Below are positions 1-6,276 of a DNA stretch of 8,811 bases, in pieces. Below the pieces are notes generated by a model. That model was not told the DNA's origin and searched no databases. It saw nothing but the letters and a program-made list of their open reading frames with translations. The position numbers and the translations under genes are program-made. Source of the DNA: Candidatus Aminicenantota bacterium (lineage in GTDB: Bacteria; Acidobacteriota; Aminicenantia; JAMOAD01). Positions within the stretch are counted from its first letter, which is position 1, and each line of letters starts with the position of its first letter. The stretch spans positions 1-8,811 of the forward strand of contig JALXDT010000019.1 of the NCBI GenBank assembly GCA_027070475.1, in the 5' to 3' direction.

Positions 1-249
1 GCTAAAAACTTTGGATACAAATTGGAGTTAGGCTTTGCCGCTATAAAATACAGGGAAAAAGCCTTCGGAACAGAATCACAAGGTGGAGGTCTGGGGTTTA
101 GAGTGGAAACAGGACTGGTATATAAATTTCCAAAAAAGCTCTTCTCAGAATTATCCATTGGTTACATAAGCGGCATAGAAAAAAACAATATTTCTATATT
201 AAAACTGGGAGGCATAAAAATTGAGGTTTCAATCGGAATTAGATTTTAA
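1..249 (+). CDS. C-terminal end of a probable outer-membrane beta-barrel protein (5' truncated by window edge)
   Basis: The frame is open from base 1 to the TAA at 247-249, giving 82 residues with no start codon that is clearly the real one; a TTG at 22 is most likely internal. The visible part alternates hydrophobic and polar residues in long stretches (around YKLELGFAAIKY, GLGFRVETGLVYKF and SELSIGYISG), broken by short polar turns such as GIEKNN, as membrane beta-strands and hairpin turns do. The last residues are IEVSIGIRF: a terminal Phe with hydrophobic residues at every second position before it is the classic C-terminal signal read by the Bam machinery. This supports an outer-membrane location, but the specific function cannot be told from this fragment. 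It faces the mtaB gene convergently. No hairpin-plus-T-run terminator is visible after the stop. Confidence 0.7.
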   Translation, partial: AKNFGYKLELGFAAIKYREKAFGTESQGGGLGFRVETGLVYKFPKKLFSELSIGYISGIEKNNISILKLGGIKIEVSIGIRF

Positions 250-250
250 A

Positions 251-469
251 GTCTTATTCAAGAGTGAAATAACTGAAAAATAACTTTTAAAAGAATTGAA
301 GGGGAAAGGGCAGTTAAACGAATTATAGGGAGGATATGTAAGCTTGCTACTTGTAAGGGAGTTATTAAAAACTGACTTTAATGTTGGTGTTTCGGGCTTT
401 GATAACAAAGAGGGAAAAGTGAATAGAATAAAGTCAGAAGATAAACATATAAAACCCATCCGAATTTAG
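251..469 (+). pseudogene. Possible decayed reading frame with two internal stops, or a 41-codon small ORF at 344-469
   Basis: One plus-strand frame reads like protein over 73 codons but is interrupted by TAA at 281-283 and TAG at 326-328, ending with TAG at 467-469. The pieces read VLFKSEITEK, then LLKELKGKGQLNEL, then a 46-residue piece containing LVRELLKTDFNVGVSGFDN. The strand is purine-rich, like the confident plus-strand gene at 6277-7431. The intact last piece could be translated on its own from TTG at 344, with GGGAGG at 328-333 about ten bases upstream. I recognise no family. A run of 46 codons without a stop is not rare in AT-rich DNA, so this may be chance. It overlaps, antisense, the tiny minus-strand frames at 378-515, so at most one of the two readings is likely to be real. 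Confidence 0.2.
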
Positions 470-515
470 TGATTAATCTTATGATTTGTGATAACATCGT
501 ATTTTGACATCCCAT
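378..515 (-). CDS. Candidate small protein of 45 residues behind a perfect Shine-Dalgarno sequence
   Basis: The ATG at 515-513 follows AGGAGGT (527-521) with a five-base spacer, the strongest ribosome binding site in the window, and a TATAAT box lies 40 bases upstream. The frame runs to TAA at 378-380. The product would begin MGCQNTMLSQII and contain a hydrophobic stretch around WVLYVYLLTLFYSLF (residues 20-34), which could be one membrane segment. Against it, the coding strand is pyrimidine-rich beyond about 470, unlike the other genes, and no family is recognised. A second ATG at 510-508, ten bases from the same Shine-Dalgarno, opens a different frame, MSKYDVITNHKINH, ending at 466. That start looks like an ordinary protein N-terminus, so the site may be the surviving 5' end of a truncated gene. 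The start signals are convincing; the product is not. Confidence 0.25.
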   Translation of the reverse strand: MGCQNTMLSQIIRLITKFGWVLYVYLLTLFYSLFPLCYQSPKHQH

Positions 516-520
516 GGAAC

Positions 521-585
521 ACCTCCTGCGCGGGTTTCTTTGTAAATGATTGTATATTATACATCTTCATGCGGAAGTGTTTTAA
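521..585 (-). promoter_or_regulatory. Orphan minus-strand promoter with strong ribosome binding site
   Basis: On the minus strand TTAAAA (585-580) stands 18 bases before a consensus TATAAT (561-556), and AGGAGGT (527-521) follows about 30 bases further on. The -35 matches TTGACA at four of six positions. The signals lead only into the short frames at 378-515 and 466-510, since the next gene to the left is on the plus strand. It lies about 50 bases beyond the mtaB stop, so it does not serve the purD operon. Confidence 0.4.
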
Positions 586-632
586 TTCTTTATTTTTTCC
601 CGGGCATTACAGAAGACCATATTATAAAGTTT

Positions 633-1865
633 TTACAATATTTCCCCTACTGCTCTAAGATTTTCTTCTTTTATTATTTTCACATTTACTATATCTCCAC
701 TTTCCTGAGTGGAAAATGAAATCTTTGTATTTATATAGTTTTCAGTAAGGGCTCTATTTTTGCTAATCAATATTGCTCTGAGTTCTTTTCCAATTTTGGA
801 AGATATAAAATCCCCGTATCTTTTTCTATGAAACTCTTTTAAAATATCATATCTTTCTTTTGCGATTCTCTGAGGAGGATGCTTCATTTTTGCGGCAGGT
901 GTTCCTCCCCTCGGTGAAAATCTGAATATATGAAGATAGTTAAGCTGAGAATTCTCAAGAAATTTCCTTCCCTTTTCAAATTCAACATCATCCTCTCCTG
1001 AAAAGCCTACAATATAATCGGCTGACAATAATACATCCCTCTTTTTATTAAGTTTTTCCAATATCTCATAATATTTTTTAATGGGGACCCATCGCCCCAT
1101 TCTTTTTAAAACTTTTTCGCTCCCATTCTGAATTGATATGTGAAAATGGGAGGCTATTTTATCTTCATTTATTAAAAAATCCACAAGCTTATCATTCATG
1201 AGCCTGGGATCAAGAGATGTTAATCTTAAATAAAAATCTCCCCTAACCTTTACCAATCTCTTTAAAAGATTCAAAAATCCGTTCTTAATCCCCTCTTCCA
1301 TTTTGTAAAATGCTATATTTACCCCTGTAATCACTATTTCCCTATATCCTTTTTCAATAAGGCTTTTTAAATTATTCTCTATTCTATCCTCAGATATACT
1401 TACAGCCTTCCCTCTTACATAAGGTATAATACAATAGGTACAACCATAATTACATCCATCTGCGATTTTTAAAAAACCTCTTGAAAGATATTTTCCCTGC
1501 TTTACTGTTGGTATATCGGACTGGAGGTTAAAATATTTAATAGTTTTGTCTACAAGATCATTTTTTTCATTATTATCAAGTATTAAATCAACATTGTTTT
1601 TTTTAAAAAACTCTCTGTGGGTATGTACCATACATCCGGCAACAATAATCTTTAAATTAGGTTTTTCCCGTTTTAAATGACGGATTAATCTTCTTATTTC
1701 AGAATCTGCTCTTCTTGTCAGAGTACAGGTATGAACTATTAAAAAATCTATATTATCTTTTTTAGGAGAATATATAAAACCTCTATTTTTAAACTCTCTT
1801 ATCCACGAGGAAAGTTCAGCCTGATTTAATCTACATCCAAAATTATAGGCTGAAAAAACCGCCAT
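633..1865 (-). CDS. mtaB: tRNA (N6-threonylcarbamoyladenosine-37-C2)-methylthiotransferase MtaB
   Basis: A radical-SAM methylthiotransferase of 410 residues that, by family, converts t6A at position 37 of ANN-decoding tRNAs to ms2t6A in the cytoplasm. The N-terminal domain holds the three cysteines for one 4Fe-4S cluster: C11 in GCRLNQAE, C47 in HTCTLTRRADSE, and C78 in AGCMVH. The radical-SAM motif CNYGCTYC gives C138, C142 and C145, followed by IIPYVRG and an ITGVNIAFY segment. SIQNGSEKVLKRMGR (244-258) and ADYIVGFSGE (282-291) are further family blocks. About the last 55 residues fit a divergent TRAM domain. The opening GCRLNQAE points to the MtaB branch rather than MiaB or RimO, so the subfamily call is fairly safe. 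The ATG at 1865 lies inside purE (23-base overlap), and its own Shine-Dalgarno is poor (GAGA about ten bases away), suggesting translation coupled to purE. It is the last gene of the purD-purE-mtaB operon. Confidence 0.9.
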   Translation of the reverse strand: MAVFSAYNFGCRLNQAELSSWIREFKNRGFIYSPKKDNIDFLIVHTCTLTRRADSEIRRLIRHLKREKPNLKIIVAGCMVHTHREFFKKNNVDLILDNNEKNDLVDKTIKYFNLQSDIPTVKQGKYLSRGFLKIADGCNYGCTYCIIPYVRGKAVSISEDRIENNLKSLIEKGYREIVITGVNIAFYKMEEGIKNGFLNLLKRLVKVRGDFYLRLTSLDPRLMNDKLVDFLINEDKIASHFHISIQNGSEKVLKRMGRWVPIKKYYEILEKLNKKRDVLLSADYIVGFSGEDDVEFEKGRKFLENSQLNYLHIFRFSPRGGTPAAKMKHPPQRIAKERYDILKEFHRKRYGDFISSKIGKELRAILISKNRALTENYINTKISFSTQESGDIVNVKIIKEENLRAVGEIL

Positions 1866-2358
1866 AAGATGATATCTCTTTCTCTGTTTCTTCGGAATCT
1901 CTTATTACCTTATCTTTCTGTTCTTTTCTAAAATTATTTAATTTTTCCGCAAGCTTATCATCCTCCAGAGCAAGAATTGAAATTGCAAACAAAATGGCAT
2001 TTTTAACTCCTGCTTTCCCAATAGCTGTTGTTGCCACAGGTATTCCTCCCGGCATTTGAACAATAGCCAAAAGAGCATCAAGTCCATTAAGATCAGATGA
2101 TGGAATGGGAACTCCTATGACAGGTAAAGTTGTATAAGAAGCTATGACTCCAGGTAAATGAGCTGCAGCTCCGGCAACAGCGATTATTACTTTAACTCCC
2201 TTTTCCTCCATCTTTTTTACAATTTCTTTGGTTCTTTCGGGAGTTCTATGGGCTGAACTTACAACAAATGTAAATTTTACAGAAAATTCCTCAAAGAGAG
2301 TTAAATAAGATTTAACATAAGAAAGATCAGATTTGCTTCCCAAAATTATTCCTATCAT
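1843..2358 (-). CDS. purE: N5-carboxyaminoimidazole ribonucleotide mutase (PurE)
   Basis: A 171-residue PurE, full length for the bacterial single-domain form. In the usual bacterial route it moves the carboxyl group of N5-CAIR to give CAIR in IMP synthesis, working as an octamer in the cytoplasm after PurK makes N5-CAIR. Active-site blocks are all present: GSKSDL at 7-12 (S8 and D11 align with E. coli S16 and D19), SSAHRTPE at 34-41 (H37 aligns with E. coli H45), AGAAAHLPGVIAS, GVPIPSSDLNGLDAL and IVQMPGGIPVATTAIG. Alignment with E. coli favours the class I mutase over the class II AIR carboxylase, but no purK is in the window to confirm this. The start ATG shares one base with the purD stop (TAATG), and GGAG at 2370-2367, inside the end of purD, is the ribosome binding site. 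The 3' end overlaps mtaB by 23 bases, so the three genes are surely one transcript. Confidence 0.95.
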   Translation of the reverse strand: MIGIILGSKSDLSYVKSYLTLFEEFSVKFTFVVSSAHRTPERTKEIVKKMEEKGVKVIIAVAGAAAHLPGVIASYTTLPVIGVPIPSSDLNGLDALLAIVQMPGGIPVATTAIGKAGVKNAILFAISILALEDDKLAEKLNNFRKEQKDKVIRDSEETEKEISSYGGFFSL

Positions 2359-3629
2359 TATTTTTTCTCCATACCGATATCTGTTCTATATCTCATTCCT
2401 TCAAAAGAAATAAAGGAAATTGCAGAATATATTTTCTCCATGACTTTATCAAGCGAAGGAGCTATTGCACAAATATTCAAAACCCTTCCTCCATTTGTAT
2501 AATATTTACCACCTTCTTTTTTCGTACCTGCGTGAAATATTTGTACACCTTCAATCATTTTTGCCCTTTTGAGTCCATATATTTCTTTACCCTTTTCATA
2601 CTTTTCAGGGTAACCACCTGAAACAAGGACAACACAGGCTGAAGGTTCAAGCGACCATTCAATATTTATATCTTTTATTGTATTATGGATTACTCCATCT
2701 ATTACCTCAAGAAGATCCGTTTTTAGCCTCATCATTATAGCTTGAGTCTCCGGGTCTCCAAAACGACAGTTGTATTCAAGAACCTTGGGACCTTCCTCTG
2801 TTAGCATAAGTCCCGGATATAAGAGTCCCTTAAACATCCTTGATTCCTGTGCCATACCATAGATTGTGGGCATAACAATTTTTCTCTGAATATCTTTTAT
2901 CAAATCATAGTCAACATAAGGTGAAGGAGAAATTGCACCCATACCTCCTGTGTTCGGGCCTTTATCCCCATCTTCCAATCTTTTGTAATCCTTTGATGTA
3001 ACCAGAGGGAAGCCTCTCTTTCCATCGGAGAAAACCATAAAAGATGTTTCAACTCCTTTTAAAAATTCTTCAAATACAACTTTTTCTCCGGCTGAACCGA
3101 ATTTTTGGTTTATCATCAAGTCTTCTACTGCTTTATAAGCTTCCTCCTTTGATTTTACAATAATACTTCCTTTTCCCCCAGCCAAACCATCAGCTTTTAT
3201 CACATACGGGAAATTAAATATTTTCTGTTTAATGAAGCTCTGTGCTTCTTCAGGTGTATTTGCAACTCTAAATTTTGCGGTGGGAATTTCATACTTTTTC
3301 ATAAATCTTTTAGCATAAACCTTACTTCCTTCAATAATAGATGCATTCTTTGATGGTCCGAAGATATTTAATCCTCTCTTTTCAAACTCATCCACAATAC
3401 CACTAACAAGAGGAGCCTCAGGCCCCACAATTGTATAATCTATTTTCTTTTCTTTGGCAAAATCTGCAACTTCCACAATTTCATTTAAAGAGATATTTAC
3501 ATTCTCTCCGATTTCAGATGTACCACCATTTCCTGGAATCAGGTAAAGTTCCTTTATTTGAGGGCTTTGTGATAATTTCCATGCAATACTGTGTTCTCTA
3601 CCTCCTCCACCTATTACCAATACCTTCAT
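2358..3629 (-). CDS. purD: Phosphoribosylamine-glycine ligase (GAR synthetase)
   Basis: An ATP-grasp enzyme of 423 residues, the normal length, that joins glycine to phosphoribosylamine with ATP to make GAR, the second step of IMP synthesis. Visible blocks in order: VIGGGGREHSIAWKL at 5-19 (N domain), PGNGGTSEIGENV (32-44), IVGPEAPLVSGI (67-78), GPSKNASIIEGSKVYAKRFM (91-110), the ATP-grasp lysine and glycine loop IKADGLAGGKGSIIV (144-158), GPNTGGMGA (224-232), and the metal-binding EYNCRFGDPETQ at 285-296. A C-terminal domain follows. Two family positions differ: the usual DHKR block reads DYKR (Y215), and the glycine loop reads LAGGKG rather than the common LAAGKG. Neither removes a known catalytic carboxylate. 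The start is well set by GGAG six bases before the ATG. It is first in the purD-purE-mtaB operon, 65 bases downstream of the ATPase gene, with its own promoter candidate in that gap. Confidence 0.96.
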   Translation of the reverse strand: MKVLVIGGGGREHSIAWKLSQSPQIKELYLIPGNGGTSEIGENVNISLNEIVEVADFAKEKKIDYTIVGPEAPLVSGIVDEFEKRGLNIFGPSKNASIIEGSKVYAKRFMKKYEIPTAKFRVANTPEEAQSFIKQKIFNFPYVIKADGLAGGKGSIIVKSKEEAYKAVEDLMINQKFGSAGEKVVFEEFLKGVETSFMVFSDGKRGFPLVTSKDYKRLEDGDKGPNTGGMGAISPSPYVDYDLIKDIQRKIVMPTIYGMAQESRMFKGLLYPGLMLTEEGPKVLEYNCRFGDPETQAIMMRLKTDLLEVIDGVIHNTIKDINIEWSLEPSACVVLVSGGYPEKYEKGKEIYGLKRAKMIEGVQIFHAGTKKEGGKYYTNGGRVLNICAIAPSLDKVMEKIYSAISFISFEGMRYRTDIGMEKK

Positions 3630-3649
3630 TTTTTTCTCCTTATTTTATA

Positions 3650-3677
3650 ATTATATATTTTAACATTCTTTGAGCAA
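3650..3677 (-). promoter_or_regulatory. Sigma-70 type promoter candidate for purD-purE-mtaB
   Basis: On the minus strand TTGCTC (3677-3672) is followed after 16 bases by a perfect TATAAT (3655-3650). Transcription would start near 3643, giving a leader of roughly 14 bases containing AAGGAG (3641-3636) just before the purD ATG. That leader is too short for a purine riboswitch, and no PUR-box-like palindrome stands out. Read-through from the upstream ATPase gene is also possible, because no terminator is visible in the 65-base gap. Confidence 0.5.
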
Positions 3678-3694
3678 TGAATAAATAAAAACTC

Positions 3695-6043
3695 TTAATT
3701 TTGAAGCTTCCACAGGATGGAAACTTCTGAAATAAGGATATCATCCTTTTCAAGTCTTACTTCATACTCCTCAATATTATCAGCAATTTCATAATATTTA
3801 TCTTCAAGATCTGCAATTTTATCTTCCAGCTCCTCCTTAAAGCTTTCAAGGTCTTCTTCATATTGAGAAATCTTCATTTTCCCCTCTTTTATTCTGCTCT
3901 CTGTTGTTTTAGTCATTCTTCTCTTTCTTGCGGCAGTGGAAAGAACTCTTCTTGATTTGCTTCCCAAGAGGAGACCTAAAACAGACTCCCCTATGGACAA
4001 ATACTCTTCGACTTTCTTATTTCCATACTCAGCTTCAAGTTTTTGTACCCTTAATCTTTCCCTTTCAATTCTATCCTTTATTCTATCTATCTTTCTTTCA
4101 TAGCTTTCTTTTAGTTTTTCCACTTCCTTATCAATCTTTTTCTCAACCACTTCCCTGCATCTGAACCTGAAGTCATCTTCATTTTCTCCAATCTTTGAAA
4201 CAAGATTAAGCTCTTTGTTAATAAAGAGTTTAAGACTTAAATTTGTAAACAGATGATTTTTAACCTGTTTTTTCACTTTATTGAGACTACTGTAATTTAT
4301 TCTATTGGAGAATGGCTTATACCCCAAAACATTATCATCGGGCTCAGAGGAATATTCTCTTTCCTCCTTGGAAAGATTTATTTCAAAATCATTGGTATAC
4401 GCAGGAATTTCAGCATTATACTTTTCTCTTATATAAAGAGAATACTTATTTTCATCAAAAACTATCTCACTTTTTACCAGAAAGTAAGGCTGATAAAATT
4501 TATTGCTTGAATCAGTCGAGGTTTCAAAATAGTTTTTAATTTGAATTTCTGTTGTAGGAAGATAGGGTAAAAGATCACTTCTTATCTTTTTTGATGAAGG
4601 TTTTTTATCTTCCACGGTTTCTGAAATTTCCTCTTGTTTTATATTCTCAGGTTTCAAATCCCTGATTTGCTCCCTTGTAAGAGGTCCCGTCAGGTATGAT
4701 ATTGCCCATCTTGTGTGAAAAAAACTAATACCTGATTTATGCACATTTTTTATCATAAAAACTCGTTTTTTCAATGATGACATGTACTCTTTAGCCTCTT
4801 TTCCATCCACTATTTCACCGTCTTTCCCGGAAAGTCCCTCAAGTCCTTCCGCCACTCTTTCCTTATCTCCCTCCGCCTGCAATCTTCCTATAAACCAGCT
4901 TCCTGCATTCGTAAGTCCTTTGTAATCTATATCCTTAGGATTCTGCGTTACAAGAACAACACCCAATCCAAAAGCTCTTGCCTGTTTTAAAAGTAAAAGA
5001 AGAGGCGTTTTTGAAGGAGGATTTAATGGGTAAGGAGGGAGATATCCGAAAATCTCATCCATATAAAAGATATATTTCAGATCAGATGTTCCCTCCTGTT
5101 TCCTTATCCAGAAAAGTATTTCATTCAATAATAAACTTACAAAAAACATCCTTTCATTTTCAGATAAATGAGCAATATAAAAAATATTAACAGGAACCTT
5201 CCCCCCTTTTCTTTTATAAAGTCTTTCAGCAGACAATGGCATTCCGCTTGTCCAGAATCTGAAGGAAGGAGAGGCAACAATATTATTTATCTTAAATGCA
5301 AGCTCAATTCTCTCTCTCTCATCTATTATCTGGTTTATATCAAAAACTCCTAATTTTTTAATCGGAGGCTTCTGAATATTTAAAATCAACTCTTCAATTG
5401 AGATACTTTCACCTCTTCTCCAGAAATACTCTATTATATTTGAAATTAAAATATGAGGTTTGCTTTTTAGAGGATCACTTTCTATATCCAGAAGGGAAAG
5501 TAGAGCTGAAACAGAGTTTCTTATCTTCTCTACAAGAGCCTCCTCATCCTCTTCAAAACTTTCTTCCGGTTTTTTAAACCCTTCAAGGATACTAATTGAT
5601 AACCCGGAGGATGAACCCGGAGTAAAAATTCTTATATCTGCTTTTTCTTTGATATTCTTTATTTTTTCCTCCGAAACCTCCCACTCCTTAAGCCCATTTT
5701 TCCACATGTTTGCTATTTTTTCCGAATATTCTTCTATAGTCATTCCTTCCTTTCTTGCTTCTACAGGAGAAACCCATTTTTTAAAATCTTCTTTTTTCAT
5801 ATCAGGAAAAATTAATGATAAATTGCTGACATCACCCTTCGGGTCAACAACAATTATGGGGATATCCTCCTCTATTGCCTCCTCAAGCATGGTTATACAC
5901 AAACCGGTTTTCCCGCTTCCTGTCATCCCGAAAACCACTGCATGTGTGGTTAAATCTTCTGTCTCATAAAGAAATTTTTTGTTCTCAACTTTTTTCGAAT
6001 TGACTGAAAAATTTTTCCCTAAATAAAATAATCCATCTCCCAT
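3695..6043 (-). CDS. HerA/FtsK-superfamily ATPase with C-terminal coiled-coil region
   Basis: A 782-residue P-loop ATPase of the HerA/VirB4-like group. The opening LFYLGKNFSVNSK and DLTTHAVVFGMTGSGKTGLC (30-49) carry Walker A (GMTGSGKT, 39-46); VVDPKGD (65-71) is the typical HerA-type block that follows it. Walker B is YMDEIFGYLPP with D329 and E330, followed by LLKQARAFGLGVVLVTQNPKD, where Q367 is the usual sensor. NAGSWFIGRLQ (379-389) supplies a possible arginine finger. A variable linker covers about 465-620. Two charged coiled-coil stretches (about 632-675 and 712-765) flank the segment SIGESVLGLLLGSKSRR (683-699). From memory this whole architecture is a widespread but uncharacterised bacterial protein family, distinct from the NurA-partnered archaeal HerA; no NurA is adjacent. 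There is no signal peptide or membrane helix, so it is presumably cytoplasmic. A ring-forming DNA or protein pump is an inference only. Start: GGAG five bases upstream of the ATG. Confidence 0.85.
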   Translation of the reverse strand: MGDGLFYLGKNFSVNSKKVENKKFLYETEDLTTHAVVFGMTGSGKTGLCITMLEEAIEEDIPIIVVDPKGDVSNLSLIFPDMKKEDFKKWVSPVEARKEGMTIEEYSEKIANMWKNGLKEWEVSEEKIKNIKEKADIRIFTPGSSSGLSISILEGFKKPEESFEEDEEALVEKIRNSVSALLSLLDIESDPLKSKPHILISNIIEYFWRRGESISIEELILNIQKPPIKKLGVFDINQIIDERERIELAFKINNIVASPSFRFWTSGMPLSAERLYKRKGGKVPVNIFYIAHLSENERMFFVSLLLNEILFWIRKQEGTSDLKYIFYMDEIFGYLPPYPLNPPSKTPLLLLLKQARAFGLGVVLVTQNPKDIDYKGLTNAGSWFIGRLQAEGDKERVAEGLEGLSGKDGEIVDGKEAKEYMSSLKKRVFMIKNVHKSGISFFHTRWAISYLTGPLTREQIRDLKPENIKQEEISETVEDKKPSSKKIRSDLLPYLPTTEIQIKNYFETSTDSSNKFYQPYFLVKSEIVFDENKYSLYIREKYNAEIPAYTNDFEINLSKEEREYSSEPDDNVLGYKPFSNRINYSSLNKVKKQVKNHLFTNLSLKLFINKELNLVSKIGENEDDFRFRCREVVEKKIDKEVEKLKESYERKIDRIKDRIERERLRVQKLEAEYGNKKVEEYLSIGESVLGLLLGSKSRRVLSTAARKRRMTKTTESRIKEGKMKISQYEEDLESFKEELEDKIADLEDKYYEIADNIEEYEVRLEKDDILISEVSILWKLQN

Positions 6044-6074
6044 CTTTGCTCCTTTATTTTAAAATTATTTAAAA

Positions 6075-6103
6075 ATAATAATAAAAAAATAGAATTAAAA
6101 CAA
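6075..6103 (-). promoter_or_regulatory. Candidate promoter for the HerA-like ATPase gene
   Basis: On the minus strand TTGTTT (6103-6098) and TATTAT (6080-6075) are separated by 17 bases, about 30 bases before AAAGGAG and the ATPase ATG. The surroundings are nearly pure A and T, where such boxes arise easily, so the exact position is uncertain although a promoter somewhere in this gap is expected. Confidence 0.35.
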
Positions 6104-6142
6104 GCCCACACTCTGCATTAAAATATCGAAAAAGGAAATAAC

Positions 6143-6184
6143 ATAGCATAAAACTTCAAGCACAATATAGCATTGAGCTTCAAG
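6143..6184 (+). repeat. Two direct repeats ATAGCAT-N4-CTTCAAG at a 24-base period
   Basis: ATAGCAT, four bases, then CTTCAAG occurs at 6143-6160 and again at 6167-6184. All 14 outer bases match exactly; only the four middle bases differ (AAAA against TGAG). A motif made of two conserved halves with a free spacer, repeated at fixed distance between two divergent genes, looks like a pair of protein-binding sites. Local duplication by slippage is the alternative. No third copy is seen at the same period on either side. Confidence 0.6.
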
Positions 6185-6201
6185 ACTTAACGCTCAATGC
6201 T
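6169..6201. repeat. Perfect 10-base inverted repeat
   Basis: AGCATTGAGC (6169-6178) and GCTCAATGCT (6192-6201) are exact reverse complements separated by 13 bases. The arms overlap the second direct repeat and lie 15 bases upstream of the -35 box proposed for the rightward genes. Since both flanking genes run away from it, a terminator has no obvious job here, and a T-rich run follows only loosely (TTCTTTTC). An operator, or a hairpin in an RNA starting further left, is more likely. Confidence 0.55.
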
Positions 6202-6232
6202 TCTTTTCGGCTTAAATTTACTTAACCTCAAT
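6185..6232 (+). repeat. Near-perfect direct repeat ACTTAAC(G)CTCAAT
   Basis: ACTTAACGCTCAAT (6185-6198) recurs as ACTTAACCTCAAT (6220-6232), differing only by one extra G. The second copy overlaps the end of the proposed -35 box and the spacer of the rightward promoter, and the first overlaps the right arm of the inverted repeat. Confidence 0.5.
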
Positions 6233-6245
6233 TTCTGTATACAAT
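6217..6245 (+). promoter_or_regulatory. Candidate promoter for the M29-like gene and the barrel gene
   Basis: TTTACT (6217-6222) and TACAAT (6240-6245) are spaced by 17 bases and match the sigma-70 consensus at four and five of six positions. A start near 6252 would give a leader of about 25 bases with AAAGGAG directly before the ATG at 6277. The repeats just upstream and over the spacer suggest this promoter is controlled by a DNA-binding protein. Confidence 0.45.
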
Positions 6246-6276
6246 ATATTAGTTATTAAATTAAAAGGAGAGAAGA

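Noticed and set aside
251..344. Stop-codon reassignment or recoding across TAA 281 and TAG 326
   Set aside because: TAA ends several confident genes here, and no family match or recoding structure supports readthrough; decay or chance is simpler.
397..410. CTTTG-ATAA-CAAAG hairpin as terminator between the convergent genes
   Set aside because: Five-pair stem with no T-run on either strand, and it is far from both stop codons.
229..459. Minus-strand open frame of 76 codons in the convergent gap
   Set aside because: No ribosome binding site before its ATG; pyrimidine-rich coding strand, Ser/Phe/Leu/Asn-rich product typical of the antisense of a purine-rich strand.
582..620. Twelve-codon minus-strand frame MVFCNAREKIKN after mtaB
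   Set aside because: No ribosome binding site, and an ATG followed by a frame this short is expected by chance.
3630..3694. Purine riboswitch upstream of purD
   Set aside because: The gap is only 65 bases, holds the promoter itself and lacks the three-stem junction such an element needs.
5460..5969. Plus-strand open frame of 169 codons
   Set aside because: It lies antisense to the Walker A half of the ATPase, whose motifs are unmistakable; the serine- and phenylalanine-rich translation is a typical shadow.
6169..6201. Inverted repeat as a rho-independent terminator
   Set aside because: Both neighbouring genes point away from it, and the following bases are only loosely T-rich; an operator fits better.
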